From Oleispirillum sp963668495 (GTDB lineage: Bacteria > Pseudomonadota > Alphaproteobacteria > Rhodospirillales > Rhodospirillaceae), in the NCBI GenBank assembly GCA_963668495.1, contig OY764545.1, positions 1,178,001 through 1,242,000 of the forward strand: DNA of 64,000 nt, given 5' to 3'. Each line of letters begins with the position of its first letter. The stretch's first letter is position 1. The notes under the pieces are model-generated. The model ran no database searches, was not told the DNA's origin, and was given only the letters and a program-made list of their open reading frames with translations. Shown one piece after another: positions 1-8,319 of this stretch. The translations under genes and the position numbers were made by a program.

Positions 1-342
1 TGCATGAGAGTCGTAAACATACAGGTCATCTTCTGAACGGCCCAATAACAGACGATCACGCATTTCGGAAAGGCTGCTGGCGTAACTGTCATTGACCGCA
101 GGCAAGGCGGGGACGATGGCGCGCGGCTTTTCAATAATGATTTCAACGGCACCGAAAATTTGGATGCCGTTCCAGACAAAACCGTTGGTTTCGCGCAGGA
201 ACAGGACAAAGTCACTGGGCAGGGCCGGAGCATCCATATCCTCCAGCGCTTCGGCAATTTCAGTCAAGGCATCCGGGGGAGCGCCGGGGGCAAGAAAAGG
301 GTCTTGGTCTTGCAGGCACAATAACAGGCTTCGGATCGGCAT
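1..342 (-). CDS. SUKH/SMI1-KNR4-like (YrhA-type) protein, partial
   Basis: An open frame of 114 codons begins at an ATG (complement of 340-342) preceded by an AAGGACAAG ribosome-binding site and runs off the left edge without a stop. Near residues 40-60 it reads LPSDFVLFLRETNGF followed by WNGIQIFG. This is the Leu-Pro...FL...NG...G...FG pattern of the SUKH/SMI1-KNR4 fold, as in YrhA-like proteins. Many SUKH proteins are immunity proteins against contact-dependent or polymorphic toxins, but the family also has other roles. The C-terminus is outside the window, so any toxin partner cannot be seen. The family call rests on a short motif only. Confidence 0.55.
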   Translation of the reverse strand, partial: MPIRSLLLCLQDQDPFLAPGAPPDALTEIAEALEDMDAPALPSDFVLFLRETNGFVWNGIQIFGAVEIIIEKPRAIVPALPAVNDSYASSLSEMRDRLLLGRSEDDLYVYDSHA

Positions 343-445
343 GACGCTTGTCCTTTTCCACAATACAGTCAGTGAAACACGCAGAGTATACCCCGAACCA
401 TGCGAAGGTGGTAGGCTGAGTCCACGATAGTTACGGAGGCAGATA

Positions 446-1009
446 ATGTTAAAAAAAATTCTTGGGGCCGGATTGGCAGTCGTTTCAACGGTTGTAGCGG
501 CTTGTGAAGGGGCGCCGACGACACAGCAAGTCTATCGCCGTCATGAGGATATGGTCAGCATTCTGCAGGATGCCAGCATGAAGGGTCCGGTGTTGGTCCA
601 GGTCCATGGCAATCCGTTTGTCACTGGGGAACAACATTTGGACACGGTGATTACAGAAGAATTGAAGCGGGCGGTTCCTCGTATCCGTGATCTTGAATTT
701 ACGACTGACCCTGCTGTTGCCGGAAATCCGAAGTACCGTGTGGTGTTGGCGATGGGGGCTTTGGAAAGTCAGCCCGGCGATGCCTTATGCGAGGCAAATG
801 CCGAGATCACGACGGAAACGGTGGACCCGATCCGGGTTGTTGCTGTGTTCTGTGTTGATGACACCTTGTATTCGGAAGTGCGTGGGTCGATTAAGGCATC
901 GGCATCGCCGGACGATAAAGGGTTTCGCAAATGGGTCGGGCAGATTGGTCGGGACTTGCTTTTGAGTGCGGCGGCCTTGCCGTTTATTGCGCCTTTCGCT
1001 ATGAATTGA
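446..1009 (+). CDS. Small predicted lipoprotein of unknown function
   Basis: A 187-residue protein starting at an ATG with an upstream ACGGAGG ribosome-binding site. The N-terminus MLKKILGAGLAVVSTVVAAC is a type II signal peptide with a VAAC lipobox, so the mature protein should be anchored by a lipid on Cys20. The rest contains no motif I recognise; two further cysteines (in DALCEAN and VFCVDD) could form a periplasmic disulfide. The C-terminus is hydrophobic. It lies 38 bp upstream of pxpB on the same strand and could share its transcript, but no functional link to 5-oxoproline is evident. Confidence 0.7.
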   Translation: MLKKILGAGLAVVSTVVAACEGAPTTQQVYRRHEDMVSILQDASMKGPVLVQVHGNPFVTGEQHLDTVITEELKRAVPRIRDLEFTTDPAVAGNPKYRVVLAMGALESQPGDALCEANAEITTETVDPIRVVAVFCVDDTLYSEVRGSIKASASPDDKGFRKWVGQIGRDLLLSAAALPFIAPFAMN

Positions 1010-1047
1010 GATGAATTTTTCTTTCGTAGCCATGTGAGTATAGGTTA

Positions 1048-1788
1048 ATGGGTTTTGCCCCGCGTATAGAGACCCTTGGGGACTCTGCTGTTTCGCTTGA
1101 GTTCGGCGATGAGATTTCGCCGGAAATCAATGCACGGGTTATGGCTGTTTATGCGGCACTTGAAGAACAAAGAGCTGTCGGGGCGCTGCCGGGCGTAGTC
1201 GAACTGGTTCCATCCTTTCGGGCTTTGGCGGTGCATTACAATCCGCTGCAAACGTCACGGACCGAATTGGATGGGCTGTTGACGCCGTTTCTTCGGGTCT
1301 CTGCCAAGGCTGCAAGTCATGGTCGTCGCTGGATTCTGCCTGCATGTTATGAACCGGATTTCGCCCCGGATTTGCAGGATATTGCCGAGCGGGCAAACAT
1401 GGCCCCGGCGGATGTTGTACGACTGCACACGACGACGGATTTTACGATTTATATCCTTGGGTTTGTACCGGGATTTGCCTATATGGGCTCCGTTCCCGAA
1501 CCGCTCAGGTTCCCGCGTCGGACCGATCCGCGCACGGCTGTCCCGGCAGGTTCGGTCGCTATTGCCGGGGATATCACCGCCGTATACCCCTTGGAAAGTC
1601 CGGGAGGCTGGCATTTGATCGGGCGATGCCCGGTGTCCATGTTTGATCCCCTCGCGTCGCCGCCTACGTTCCTGTCACCCGGTGACAGCGTCCGGTTCCA
1701 GTCGATCTCTGCCGATGACTACCATGCCCTTAAGGCAAAAATTGATGCCGGGACTTTTGATGTGCAAACCTTGCAGGCGGAGGCGTAA
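1048..1788 (+). CDS. pxpB: 5-oxoprolinase subunit PxpB (KipI-like)
   Basis: A 246-residue protein of the PxpB/KipI family (carboxyltransferase subunit 1, allophanate-hydrolase-like). The diagnostic stretches are PGFAYMGSVPEPL and LESPGGWHLIGRCP. In bacteria PxpA, PxpB and PxpC together form the ATP-dependent 5-oxoprolinase that opens pyroglutamate to glutamate, removing a damage product of glutamine metabolism. The next two genes are the other subunits, with only 2 bp between this stop and the pxpC ATG, so the three are one operon in the order B-C-A. The full length of the family is present. Confidence 0.93.
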   Translation: MGFAPRIETLGDSAVSLEFGDEISPEINARVMAVYAALEEQRAVGALPGVVELVPSFRALAVHYNPLQTSRTELDGLLTPFLRVSAKAASHGRRWILPACYEPDFAPDLQDIAERANMAPADVVRLHTTTDFTIYILGFVPGFAYMGSVPEPLRFPRRTDPRTAVPAGSVAIAGDITAVYPLESPGGWHLIGRCPVSMFDPLASPPTFLSPGDSVRFQSISADDYHALKAKIDAGTFDVQTLQAEA

Positions 1789-1790
1789 TC

Positions 1791-2759
1791 ATGGCTCGGA
1801 TCGAATTTCTGCGTGCTGGGCCATTGGCGACGGTGCAAGACCTTGGTCGTTATGGCTATCAACAATTCGGCGTGCCGACCGCCGGGGCGGCGGATCGTTA
1901 TCGGTTCCAGTTGGGGAATCTGTTGCTGGGCAACGCAGGGAATGCTGCGGCACTGGAATATTGGGTGCTTGGCCCGGATTTTCAGGTGGTTGAAGGTCCG
2001 GTGCAAGTGGCCTTGATGGGCAGTGATGCCATATGGACACAGGCCAATGGAACGCGATTGAGTGTGCCGGGCTGGCGGTCCTTGACGTTGCACTCCGGTG
2101 ATCGTCTGACTGTTGGTATGACCACGGACGGCGCCGTCGGCTATATTTGTTTCGCTGGCGGCATCGATGTGCCGGAGGTAATGGGCAGTCGCTCGACCTA
2201 TGTCCGCGGTAAGTTCGGTGGTTTCGAAGGTCGCCCGGTTCGCGACAAAGATGTGCTGCTGATCGGGGAAATGCATGAGACACCGCAACCGGATCGGGCG
2301 TGGGCTTCTGCCCCGCTGGAGCCGTCCACAGGAACGCCACTGCGGGTTGTTCTTGGCCCGCAGGCTGATTTCTTTGACGACGATGGCATAGAACGGTTCT
2401 TCTCTCAGACCTTTAAGGTTTCGCCGCAGTCGGATCGCATGGGAAAGCGCCTTGTCGGTGACCCTTTGACCTTTGCGAAGGGACGGACAGCAGATATTGT
2501 TTCCGATGCCATGGCGCACGGTTCCATTCAGGTGCCGGGAAGTGGGGAGCCGATTGTCATGCTCTGTGACCGGGCAACCGTGGGCGGATATGCCAAGATC
2601 GGCACGGTAATTTCAGCAGATTTGCCCCGATTTGCCCGATTGAAACCGGGTTCAGAGGTTTCCTTCCAACGGGTCAGTGTGGGGGACGCAGAGGCAGCCC
2701 TGCGACTTTTGGAAAGCAATATGACCGCGTGGGTATCCGTTGCGGCCCCCGTTGGCTGA
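1791..2759 (+). CDS. pxpC: 5-oxoprolinase subunit PxpC (KipA-like)
   Basis: A 322-residue protein of the biotin-dependent carboxyltransferase (KipA/PxpC) family. The N-terminal segment GPLATVQDLGRYGYQQFGVP with the following Ala-Asp-Arg, and later RSTYVRGKFGGFEGR, are characteristic. It is the large subunit that works with PxpB, probably on phosphorylated 5-oxoproline delivered in the complex with PxpA. It starts 2 bp after pxpB, which indicates translational coupling, and precedes pxpA by 32 bp. Confidence 0.94.
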   Translation: MARIEFLRAGPLATVQDLGRYGYQQFGVPTAGAADRYRFQLGNLLLGNAGNAAALEYWVLGPDFQVVEGPVQVALMGSDAIWTQANGTRLSVPGWRSLTLHSGDRLTVGMTTDGAVGYICFAGGIDVPEVMGSRSTYVRGKFGGFEGRPVRDKDVLLIGEMHETPQPDRAWASAPLEPSTGTPLRVVLGPQADFFDDDGIERFFSQTFKVSPQSDRMGKRLVGDPLTFAKGRTADIVSDAMAHGSIQVPGSGEPIVMLCDRATVGGYAKIGTVISADLPRFARLKPGSEVSFQRVSVGDAEAALRLLESNMTAWVSVAAPVG

Positions 2760-2791
2760 TGAAACAGGTAAAAGTAGAGGACAAGTAAACA

Positions 2792-3562
2792 ATGACGAGC
2801 CGGATTAACCTGAATGCGGATATGGGCGAAAGCTTTGGCGCGTATACCATCGGTAATGATGCGGCGATGTTGGAGGTCGTGGCCTCTGCCAATATCGCAT
2901 GCGGTTTCCATGCCGGGGACCCCTTGGTTATGCGTGAAACCGTTGGTCTAGCCATAGACAATGGTGTCAGTATTGGCGCGCATCCCGGTTTTCCGGACTT
3001 GCAGGGGTTTGGACGTCGCAAAATGGCGATGTCGGCGGCTGAAGTCGAAGCCCTGGTCATTGTTCAGATTGGCGCGTTGCAGGCAGTTGCCGCCGCAGCC
3101 GGGGGGAAGGTCACGCATGTGAAACCCCATGGCGCGTTGAACAACATGGCTGCGGTTGATGATAGCTTGGCAGAGGCCATCGCACGTGGGATTGCTGCGG
3201 TTGATAAGGATTTGATCTTTTTGGCTCCGGCTTTGTCAGCAATGGCATGGCAAGGGGAGAAAGCCGGATTGAACGTGGCGATAGAGGTCTTTGCAGACAG
3301 AACCTACGGCCCTGACGGGCAATTGACTCCGCGTAATTTGCCGGGTGCCATGATCCACCAACCGGATGCGGCTTTGAGTCATGTTTTGCGTATGGTGCGG
3401 GAGCAAGCCCTGTTCCCGCTTAGTGGCGGCAAGCTGAATACGCCAGTTCACAGCATCTGCGTCCATGGTGATGGTTTGGAGGCCTTGGCAACAGCCAATG
3501 CCATTCGTACCGGATTGGCTGAGGACGGGTATACGTTATCCACGTTGCCGGACATGCTATAG
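2792..3562 (+). CDS. pxpA: 5-oxoprolinase subunit PxpA (LamB/YcsF family)
   Basis: A 256-residue LamB/YcsF-family protein, the normal family length. It opens with INLNADMGESFGAY, and ANIACGFHAGDP and HVKPHGALNN are hallmark family segments with conserved Asp/His residues. PxpA is the subunit that completes ring opening of 5-oxoproline to glutamate. It is the last gene of the pxpB-pxpC-pxpA operon and ends only 17 bp from the convergent mtgA gene. I see no strong intrinsic terminator in that gap. Confidence 0.95.
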   Translation: MTSRINLNADMGESFGAYTIGNDAAMLEVVASANIACGFHAGDPLVMRETVGLAIDNGVSIGAHPGFPDLQGFGRRKMAMSAAEVEALVIVQIGALQAVAAAAGGKVTHVKPHGALNNMAAVDDSLAEAIARGIAAVDKDLIFLAPALSAMAWQGEKAGLNVAIEVFADRTYGPDGQLTPRNLPGAMIHQPDAALSHVLRMVREQALFPLSGGKLNTPVHSICVHGDGLEALATANAIRTGLAEDGYTLSTLPDML

Positions 3563-3579
3563 GCGTCTGGACGACAAAG

Positions 3580-4341
3580 TTATTCTTTGCCGCCGACACA
3601 GGCAAAGCGGTACGTGCCCAAATTCCGCATCCGTTTGCGCAGGGTGCTGGCTTTGCTCCAGACCTGCGGGCTGTACTTGACCGGGGACAAATTCAGCGGG
3701 TTGGGCAAAATCGCGGCAAGGCGGGATGCCTCAACCCGCGTTAACTTGGCTGCGGTTTTTTTGAAATAATATTGGGCTGCGGCTTCTGCCCCGAATACCC
3801 CCGGGCCCCACTCTGCAATGTTGAGGTAGACCTCCATAATCCGGTGCTTGGGCCATAGCACCTCCATCCAAGCCGTTCCGTACAGTTCAATCAGCTTACG
3901 GGCAGGTGTGCGCCCAAGCCACAGGAACAGATTTTTGGTCGTTTGCATGGATATGGTCGATGCGCCACCCGCAGGCTTCCCGTCACGCCATGCCCAATAT
4001 GCATAGGTCAGCGAGTCCACATCCACGCCATAATGGGTACAAAACAGGTTATCTTCCCCGGCAATGACGGCTGCACGCAAATGGGGGGATATATCAGCAA
4101 GATCAACCCACTTTTGCCGGATCGGGGTGCCTTCCAAGGATCGCAGAGTCATAAGGGGGGTGCCCGGCGGGTTGATGCTGCGGAACATGCAAAGCCCAAG
4201 GGGCGGCCCGGCAATAATAAGCAGCGCCAGCAAAATCAGGATTTTGCGCAGGCGCTGTTTCCAGCGTGCCCGCCTGACGGCCTTAAGTAGGGCTTGATGG
4301 CGGGAATGATGATCCGGTGTTGCTGTCATGCGAGGAAGCAT
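3580..4341 (-). CDS. mtgA: Monofunctional peptidoglycan glycosyltransferase MtgA
   Basis: A glycosyltransferase-51 protein of about 253 residues. After a basic N-terminus there is one membrane segment (ILILLALLIIAGPPLGLCMF), then the GT51 motifs: EDNLFCTHYGVD (catalytic Glu), GASTISMQTTKNLFL, RKLIELYGTAWMEVLW and EVYLNIAEWGPGVFG. No transpeptidase domain follows, which separates it from bifunctional PBPs. It polymerises lipid II into glycan strands at the inner membrane. The start at 4341 is preferred because AGGGGA lies six bases upstream; an upstream start at 4365 and a later one at 4329 are possible. Confidence 0.93.
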   Translation of the reverse strand: MLPRMTATPDHHSRHQALLKAVRRARWKQRLRKILILLALLIIAGPPLGLCMFRSINPPGTPLMTLRSLEGTPIRQKWVDLADISPHLRAAVIAGEDNLFCTHYGVDVDSLTYAYWAWRDGKPAGGASTISMQTTKNLFLWLGRTPARKLIELYGTAWMEVLWPKHRIMEVYLNIAEWGPGVFGAEAAAQYYFKKTAAKLTRVEASRLAAILPNPLNLSPVKYSPQVWSKASTLRKRMRNLGTYRFACVGGKE

Positions 4342-4385
4342 AGCAATCCCCTGAGGATGCCTCAAGCATCTGCCCGATGGCGGTC

Positions 4386-4416
4386 AAAAAAAGACCCCCG
4401 GGACAAGCCCGGGGGT
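4386..4416 (-). terminator. Intrinsic terminator downstream of lysR
   Basis: ACCCCCGGG and CCCGGGGGT form a perfect nine-pair stem (4394-4402 with 4408-4416) with a five-base loop, followed on the minus strand by a run of seven T (4392-4386). It stops transcription coming from the lysR side before mtgA. Confidence 0.88.
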
Positions 4417-4496
4417 AAAGTCAAAACAGGGAGGCTTCACGTCAAGGAGTGACGTAGGACCAAAAATTGGCCCTGAGGTGGTCGACTTTCATCGAC
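4386..4496 (-). ncRNA. Candidate small RNA ending at a strong intrinsic terminator
   Basis: On the minus strand ATGACA (4531-4526), an 18-base spacer and TATGTT (4507-4502) could form a promoter. The following about 110 nt contains two short inverted repeats (GGTCGA/TCGACC near 4480 and ACGTCA/TGACGT near 4445) and ends in the terminator hairpin at 4394-4416. The lysR stop lies about 258 bp upstream of that terminator, which leaves room for an independent transcript. The alternative is that this is simply the long 3' UTR of lysR. Confidence 0.3.
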
Positions 4497-4673
4497 CGTA
4501 CAACATAAACACAGCTGTTGCGGGCTGTCATACAAATTCGTGCCTAAACACGTTAACTTGATGGCCCTTATTTACGGAAATGCGCACGTATGAACCACCT
4601 TGATTTTGTCAGCTTTGATATGCAATTTGCGCATGGCATAAATTACGTAATCATAGCTAATAGTTTAGAATAA

Positions 4674-5585
4674 TTATGCGTTCTCGGCAATTTTCTTGAG
4701 AAGGAAGTCCCGGAATACGCCGACGCGCTTGGAATGACGCATTTCTTGCGGGTAGACAAAATATGCGTCAAATGACGGGCCTTCCAATTCTGGCAGCACT
4801 CGGACCAGCCCTTTGTCTTCTGGTGTGAAATAATCCGGCAATGCACCGATCCCAAGGCCACTGTGCAGGGTTTGCAGAATACCATAGACGTTGTTGATGC
4901 GTAGGATTGGCTTGCGACCACCGATATTGGCACTTTGGAAAGTTTGCACCCAATTCATGTTGTCAACTGGGGGTCGGGTGTCGTCGCCATAAATTACGAT
5001 ATTGTGTTTATCAAGGTCTGTCGGGTTGTGTGGCGTACCGTATTTGTCCAAGTATTCCTGTGATGCATACAGGCGGTAGATAACGGTGAACAGGTTGCGC
5101 TGAATTAAGTCGGGTTGATGCGGGGCTTTAAAGCGGATGCCAACATCTGCGGCACGCATTGCCAAATCCAGTTCCGAGTCATCCAGAATCACCGACATCT
5201 GAATTTCCGGGTATTGTTCGATGAATTCCTTGATGCGGGGGGCCAGCCACATGCTGCCGAACGCAACTGTCGTGGTGATTTTAAACGGTCCTTCCGGGCG
5301 GAGTTTGCTCTCGGTCAGGCGAGCCTCAGCCATTGCCAATTTGGCAAAGACATCATGCACGGTGGTGTAAAGGTCTTCGCCGGATTCCGTCAGCAATAAG
5401 CCGCGCGCATGGCGGTGGAACAGGGATATTTTCAGGCTTTCTTCAAGTGCGCTGATTTGGCGGCTGACCGCCGACTGGCTCAGGTTCAGAACTTCACCCG
5501 CATGAGTGAAGCTGCCGGCTTCGGCGACGGCATGAAAAATGCGTAATTTGTCCCAGTCCATTTTGGCCGAGCGACGCGAAGACAT
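4674..5585 (-). CDS. LysR-family transcriptional regulator
   Basis: A 303-residue LysR-type regulator. The N-terminal winged helix reads DKLRIFHAVAEAGSFTHAGE then LNLSQSAVSRQISALEESL, the standard LTTR DNA-binding motif. The rest is a periplasmic-binding-protein-like effector domain. The start at 5585 (MSSRRSAKMDW) has a GGGAGGGGG ribosome-binding site; the frame is open further upstream, but that part overlaps the trxB terminator. It lies downstream of trxB on the same strand but behind a terminator, so it is probably expressed separately. The target genes and ligand cannot be told from sequence. Confidence 0.9.
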   Translation of the reverse strand: MSSRRSAKMDWDKLRIFHAVAEAGSFTHAGEVLNLSQSAVSRQISALEESLKISLFHRHARGLLLTESGEDLYTTVHDVFAKLAMAEARLTESKLRPEGPFKITTTVAFGSMWLAPRIKEFIEQYPEIQMSVILDDSELDLAMRAADVGIRFKAPHQPDLIQRNLFTVIYRLYASQEYLDKYGTPHNPTDLDKHNIVIYGDDTRPPVDNMNWVQTFQSANIGGRKPILRINNVYGILQTLHSGLGIGALPDYFTPEDKGLVRVLPELEGPSFDAYFVYPQEMRHSKRVGVFRDFLLKKIAENA

Positions 5586-5629
5586 GGCTGCCCCCTCCCT
5601 AAGAAACTTGAAAAACAAGCATAATGTTA

Positions 5630-5668
5630 AATAAACAGCCACGGCAAGGGTATCCTGCCGTGGCTGTT
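5630..5668 (-). terminator. Intrinsic terminator downstream of trxB
   Basis: AACAGCCACGGCA (5634-5646) pairs perfectly with TGCCGTGGCTGTT (5656-5668) around a nine-base loop. On the minus strand the stem is followed by TTTATTTAAC, the expected T-rich tail. Confidence 0.85.
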
Positions 5669-5715
5669 TGGTTTCCTGCAATTTTTCCGCGTGAGTGCGG
5701 GAAGGATGCCTGATT

Positions 5716-6654
5716 TTAGTTATCCAAAAGGAATTTGTCGGCTTCAAGTGCAGCCATGCACCCAGTCCCGGCAGCGGTGATGGCCTGACGGAAGATGCGG
5801 TCCTGCACGTCACCAGCGGCAAAAATCCCCGGTACGTTGGTTGCGGTAGAATCTGGTTTGGTGATCAGGTAGCCCTCATCATCCATATCCAGAATGCCCT
5901 TGAATATGGTGGTGTTCGGCGTGTGACCGATCGCAACAAATACACCGTCCGTTTTGATTTCGGAGACTTCACCGGTTTTTACGTTTTTCACTTTAAGTCC
6001 GGTTACGTTCAGCGGGTTTTCATCACCAAGAACTTCTTCAACAACCGAGTCCCAGACCGCGGTGATTTTGGGGTTGTTGAACATATGCTCTTGCAGGACC
6101 TTTTCTGCGCGCAGCTCATCCCGACGGTGAATCAAGGTAACGGAGTTGGCGTGATTGGTCAGGAAGATGGCTTCCTCAACGGCGGTGTTGCCGCCGCCGA
6201 TAACGCATACGTCTTTGCCGCGGAAGAAGAACGCATCACAAGTGGCGCAGGCAGAAACGCCAAAGCCCTTGAACTTATCCTCACTGTCCAAACCAAGCCA
6301 GCGGGCGGTTGCGCCAGTCGCGACAATGACCGTGTCGGCAATGTATTCGTCACCACCATCGCCTACGCAGCGGAACGGGCGCTTGGTCGTGTCGATTTCG
6401 GTGATAATGTCGTAAAGGAATTCTGTCCCGACTCGCTCAGCCTGAGCCTGCATGTTTTGCATCAGTTCTGGGCCTTGCGTGCCATCGGGGAAACCGGGGA
6501 AGTTCTCTACATCCGTGGTTTGGGTCAGTTGACCGCCCGGTTGCAGGCCGGCGACAAGGATCGGGTTCAAGTTGGCGCGGGCGGCATAAATGGCGGCAGT
6601 CAGGCCAGCAGCCCCGGAGCCGATAATCAGAACCTTGGTGGAATGGGTAGCCAT
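5716..6654 (-). CDS. trxB: Thioredoxin-disulfide reductase
   Basis: A 312-residue TrxB, the normal length. It has an N-terminal FAD-binding motif VLIIGSGAAGLTAAIYAARA, the redox-active pair in ACATCDAFFF, an NADPH-binding motif CVIGGGNTAVEEA, and a C-terminal FAD motif GIFAAGDVQD. It passes electrons from NADPH to thioredoxin in the cytoplasm. The next gene upstream on the same strand encodes a 2-Cys peroxiredoxin, which fits a thioredoxin-dependent peroxide-reducing unit. The start at 6654 (MATHSTK) aligns with the usual N-terminus; the open frame extends further upstream without a better start. Confidence 0.96.
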   Translation of the reverse strand: MATHSTKVLIIGSGAAGLTAAIYAARANLNPILVAGLQPGGQLTQTTDVENFPGFPDGTQGPELMQNMQAQAERVGTEFLYDIITEIDTTKRPFRCVGDGGDEYIADTVIVATGATARWLGLDSEDKFKGFGVSACATCDAFFFRGKDVCVIGGGNTAVEEAIFLTNHANSVTLIHRRDELRAEKVLQEHMFNNPKITAVWDSVVEEVLGDENPLNVTGLKVKNVKTGEVSEIKTDGVFVAIGHTPNTTIFKGILDMDDEGYLITKPDSTATNVPGIFAAGDVQDRIFRQAITAAGTGCMAALEADKFLLDN

Positions 6655-6845
6655 GGTGTCTCTCTCTCTCAGGGTCTTTTCGATTGCGGTAGGGAAAGGG
6701 CGTGCAAATGCCCGGTCAGTTTCTACATACTTGAGGCATGTAGTGTAATTTCCGGGGGTAGGATAGGCAACCTCGCACAAGTACGCAATGACAACCGCCA
6801 CCCGATCCGTGTTGAACCGGGTGACGGGAAATGTGGTCGGTCGCC

Positions 6846-7472
6846 TTACAGGGCTTCTGCGTGTTCAGCAAGGTATTCGGCGACGCCTTTCGGGTCGGCT
6901 TTCATGCCGCTATCCCCTTTGTTCCATCCAGCAGGGCAGACTTCGCCGTATTCCTCATGGAATTGCAGGGCATCAACCATGCGCAGGGCTTCGTCCACGT
7001 TGCGGCCCAGCGGCAAATCGTTGACGGTTTGGTGGCGAACGATGCCGTTTTTGTCAATCAGGTAAGACGCACGCAGAGCAACCGATTCGTCCATCAGAAT
7101 GCCGTAGTCGCGGCAAATTTGCTTGTTCAAGTCAGCGACCATCGGGAATTGAACCTGTCCCAAACCGCCTTCTTTGGTCGGCGTGTTTTTCCATGCCAAG
7201 TGGGTGAAGTGGGAATCAACGCTGACGGCGACAACTTTACAGTTCTTTTCCGCGAATTGCGGCAAACGGTGATCGTGGGCCAAAATTTCGGACGGGCACA
7301 CAAAGGTAAAGTCGAGCGGGTAGAAAAACACCCAGCCGTAGGAGCCTTGCAGGTAGTCCTTCAGGTTAAAATCTTCGCGAATGTCATTGTCGCCCAGAAC
7401 AGCCGGAGCGGTGAAATCCGGGGCCGGTTTGCCAACAAGGGTGCCGCAGGGGATACAGATATCTTCAGCCAT
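6846..7472 (-). CDS. Typical 2-Cys peroxiredoxin (AhpC/Prx family)
   Basis: A 208-residue thioredoxin-fold peroxidase. The peroxidatic cysteine is in PLDFTFVCPSEI and the resolving cysteine in GEVCPAGW near the C-terminus, as in typical 2-Cys peroxiredoxins; an additional Cys is in QICRDYG. It reduces hydrogen peroxide and organic peroxides using thioredoxin. It precedes trxB by 191 bp on the same strand, so the enzyme and its electron supply are side by side. It is divergent from the Lrp-type regulator at 7766, which might control it. Confidence 0.93.
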   Translation of the reverse strand: MAEDICIPCGTLVGKPAPDFTAPAVLGDNDIREDFNLKDYLQGSYGWVFFYPLDFTFVCPSEILAHDHRLPQFAEKNCKVVAVSVDSHFTHLAWKNTPTKEGGLGQVQFPMVADLNKQICRDYGILMDESVALRASYLIDKNGIVRHQTVNDLPLGRNVDEALRMVDALQFHEEYGEVCPAGWNKGDSGMKADPKGVAEYLAEHAEAL

Positions 7473-7765
7473 GATTATACATCTCCGATTCTCAGGTTTT
7501 TACAGGTAGGGTGTGTATGGTTGTTTGCAGTTTGGAACTGCTCTGAATTCGCTGCTAAGGATGCTGATTTTGTCAGGGAAAGGGAAGAGTAAATATCCAC
7601 TAAATAGCCGGATTTTTCCTATGGGAATAATCGAAAAAACCGAATTCTTGCAACAGGGAGCAGTATTCGGAGTCTATTTCCATTGCGTTCACTCGCGAAA
7701 ACCAGTAATAAAATTTCAAGAGTAGACCCGTAAATTTACCGGGAAATAGGAAAGCTACAGGACTC
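7473..7765. promoter_or_regulatory. Divergent intergenic region between peroxiredoxin and Lrp-type gene
   Basis: A 293-bp AT-rich gap between oppositely oriented genes. It must hold both promoters and probably binding sites for the Lrp-type regulator. I do not see a convincing palindromic operator or a coding frame with an initiation signal in it. Confidence 0.4.
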
Positions 7766-8257
7766 ATGCAACGCGTAAAACTAGATCGCGTAGATCGCCA
7801 GATACTGGCAGATCTACAAGCCGATGGTCGTATCACCAACGTGGATTTGGCGCGAAATGCCGGCATTTCGGCGCCTCCGTGTTTGCGGCGGGTTCGTGCA
7901 CTTGAGGAGACCGGGATCATTCGCGGCTATCATGCTGCCATTGATCCGTCTGCCTTGGGGTACAATGTGACTGTGTTTGCACAGGTCGCACTGAATTCTC
8001 ATGCCGAAGCCGACTTGATCGCATTTGAAAGCCTGACCAAGGAATGGCCGGAAGTGCGTGAATGTTACATGCTGGCCGGGGAAACCGATTTCTTGATGAA
8101 GGTCGTGGCCCGGGATTGGGATGATTATCAGCGGTTTTTGACCGTGCGTCTGACAGCGGCCCCGAATGTGGGCCATGTCACCACATCTTTGGCCATTCGG
8201 GCCTCGAAACAGGAGCCGGGTGTTCCGGTCGCTGTTGATGTCGGTGACGCTGAATAA
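7766..8257 (+). CDS. Lrp/AsnC-family transcriptional regulator
   Basis: A 163-residue protein with an N-terminal helix-turn-helix (LDRVDRQILADLQADGRI, LARNAGISAPPCLRRVRALE) and a C-terminal RAM/AsnC ligand domain containing the typical YMLAGETDFLMKVVARDWDD core. Such proteins bind amino acids and form octamers that act on nearby promoters. The gene ends 14 bp before a strong terminator. The convergent neighbour is a chemoreceptor. The regulated genes are not evident; the divergent peroxiredoxin gene is a candidate. Confidence 0.92.
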   Translation: MQRVKLDRVDRQILADLQADGRITNVDLARNAGISAPPCLRRVRALEETGIIRGYHAAIDPSALGYNVTVFAQVALNSHAEADLIAFESLTKEWPEVRECYMLAGETDFLMKVVARDWDDYQRFLTVRLTAAPNVGHVTTSLAIRASKQEPGVPVAVDVGDAE

Positions 8258-8271
8258 CACCTTACACATTG

Positions 8272-8303
8272 AAAAAAGCCGCTGCATTGCAACGGCTTTT
8301 TTT
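8272..8303. terminator. Bidirectional intrinsic terminator
   Basis: AAAAAAGCCG and CGGCTTTTTTT flank an 11-base loop between the convergent lrp-type and chemoreceptor genes. The A-run/T-run symmetry lets it work for both strands. Confidence 0.85.
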
Positions 8304-8319
8304 ATTGGCATGATGGGTG

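Noticed and set aside
5695..7065. A 456-codon forward open frame
   Set aside because: It is the antisense of trxB and the start of the peroxiredoxin gene, has no ribosome-binding site and no recognisable domain.
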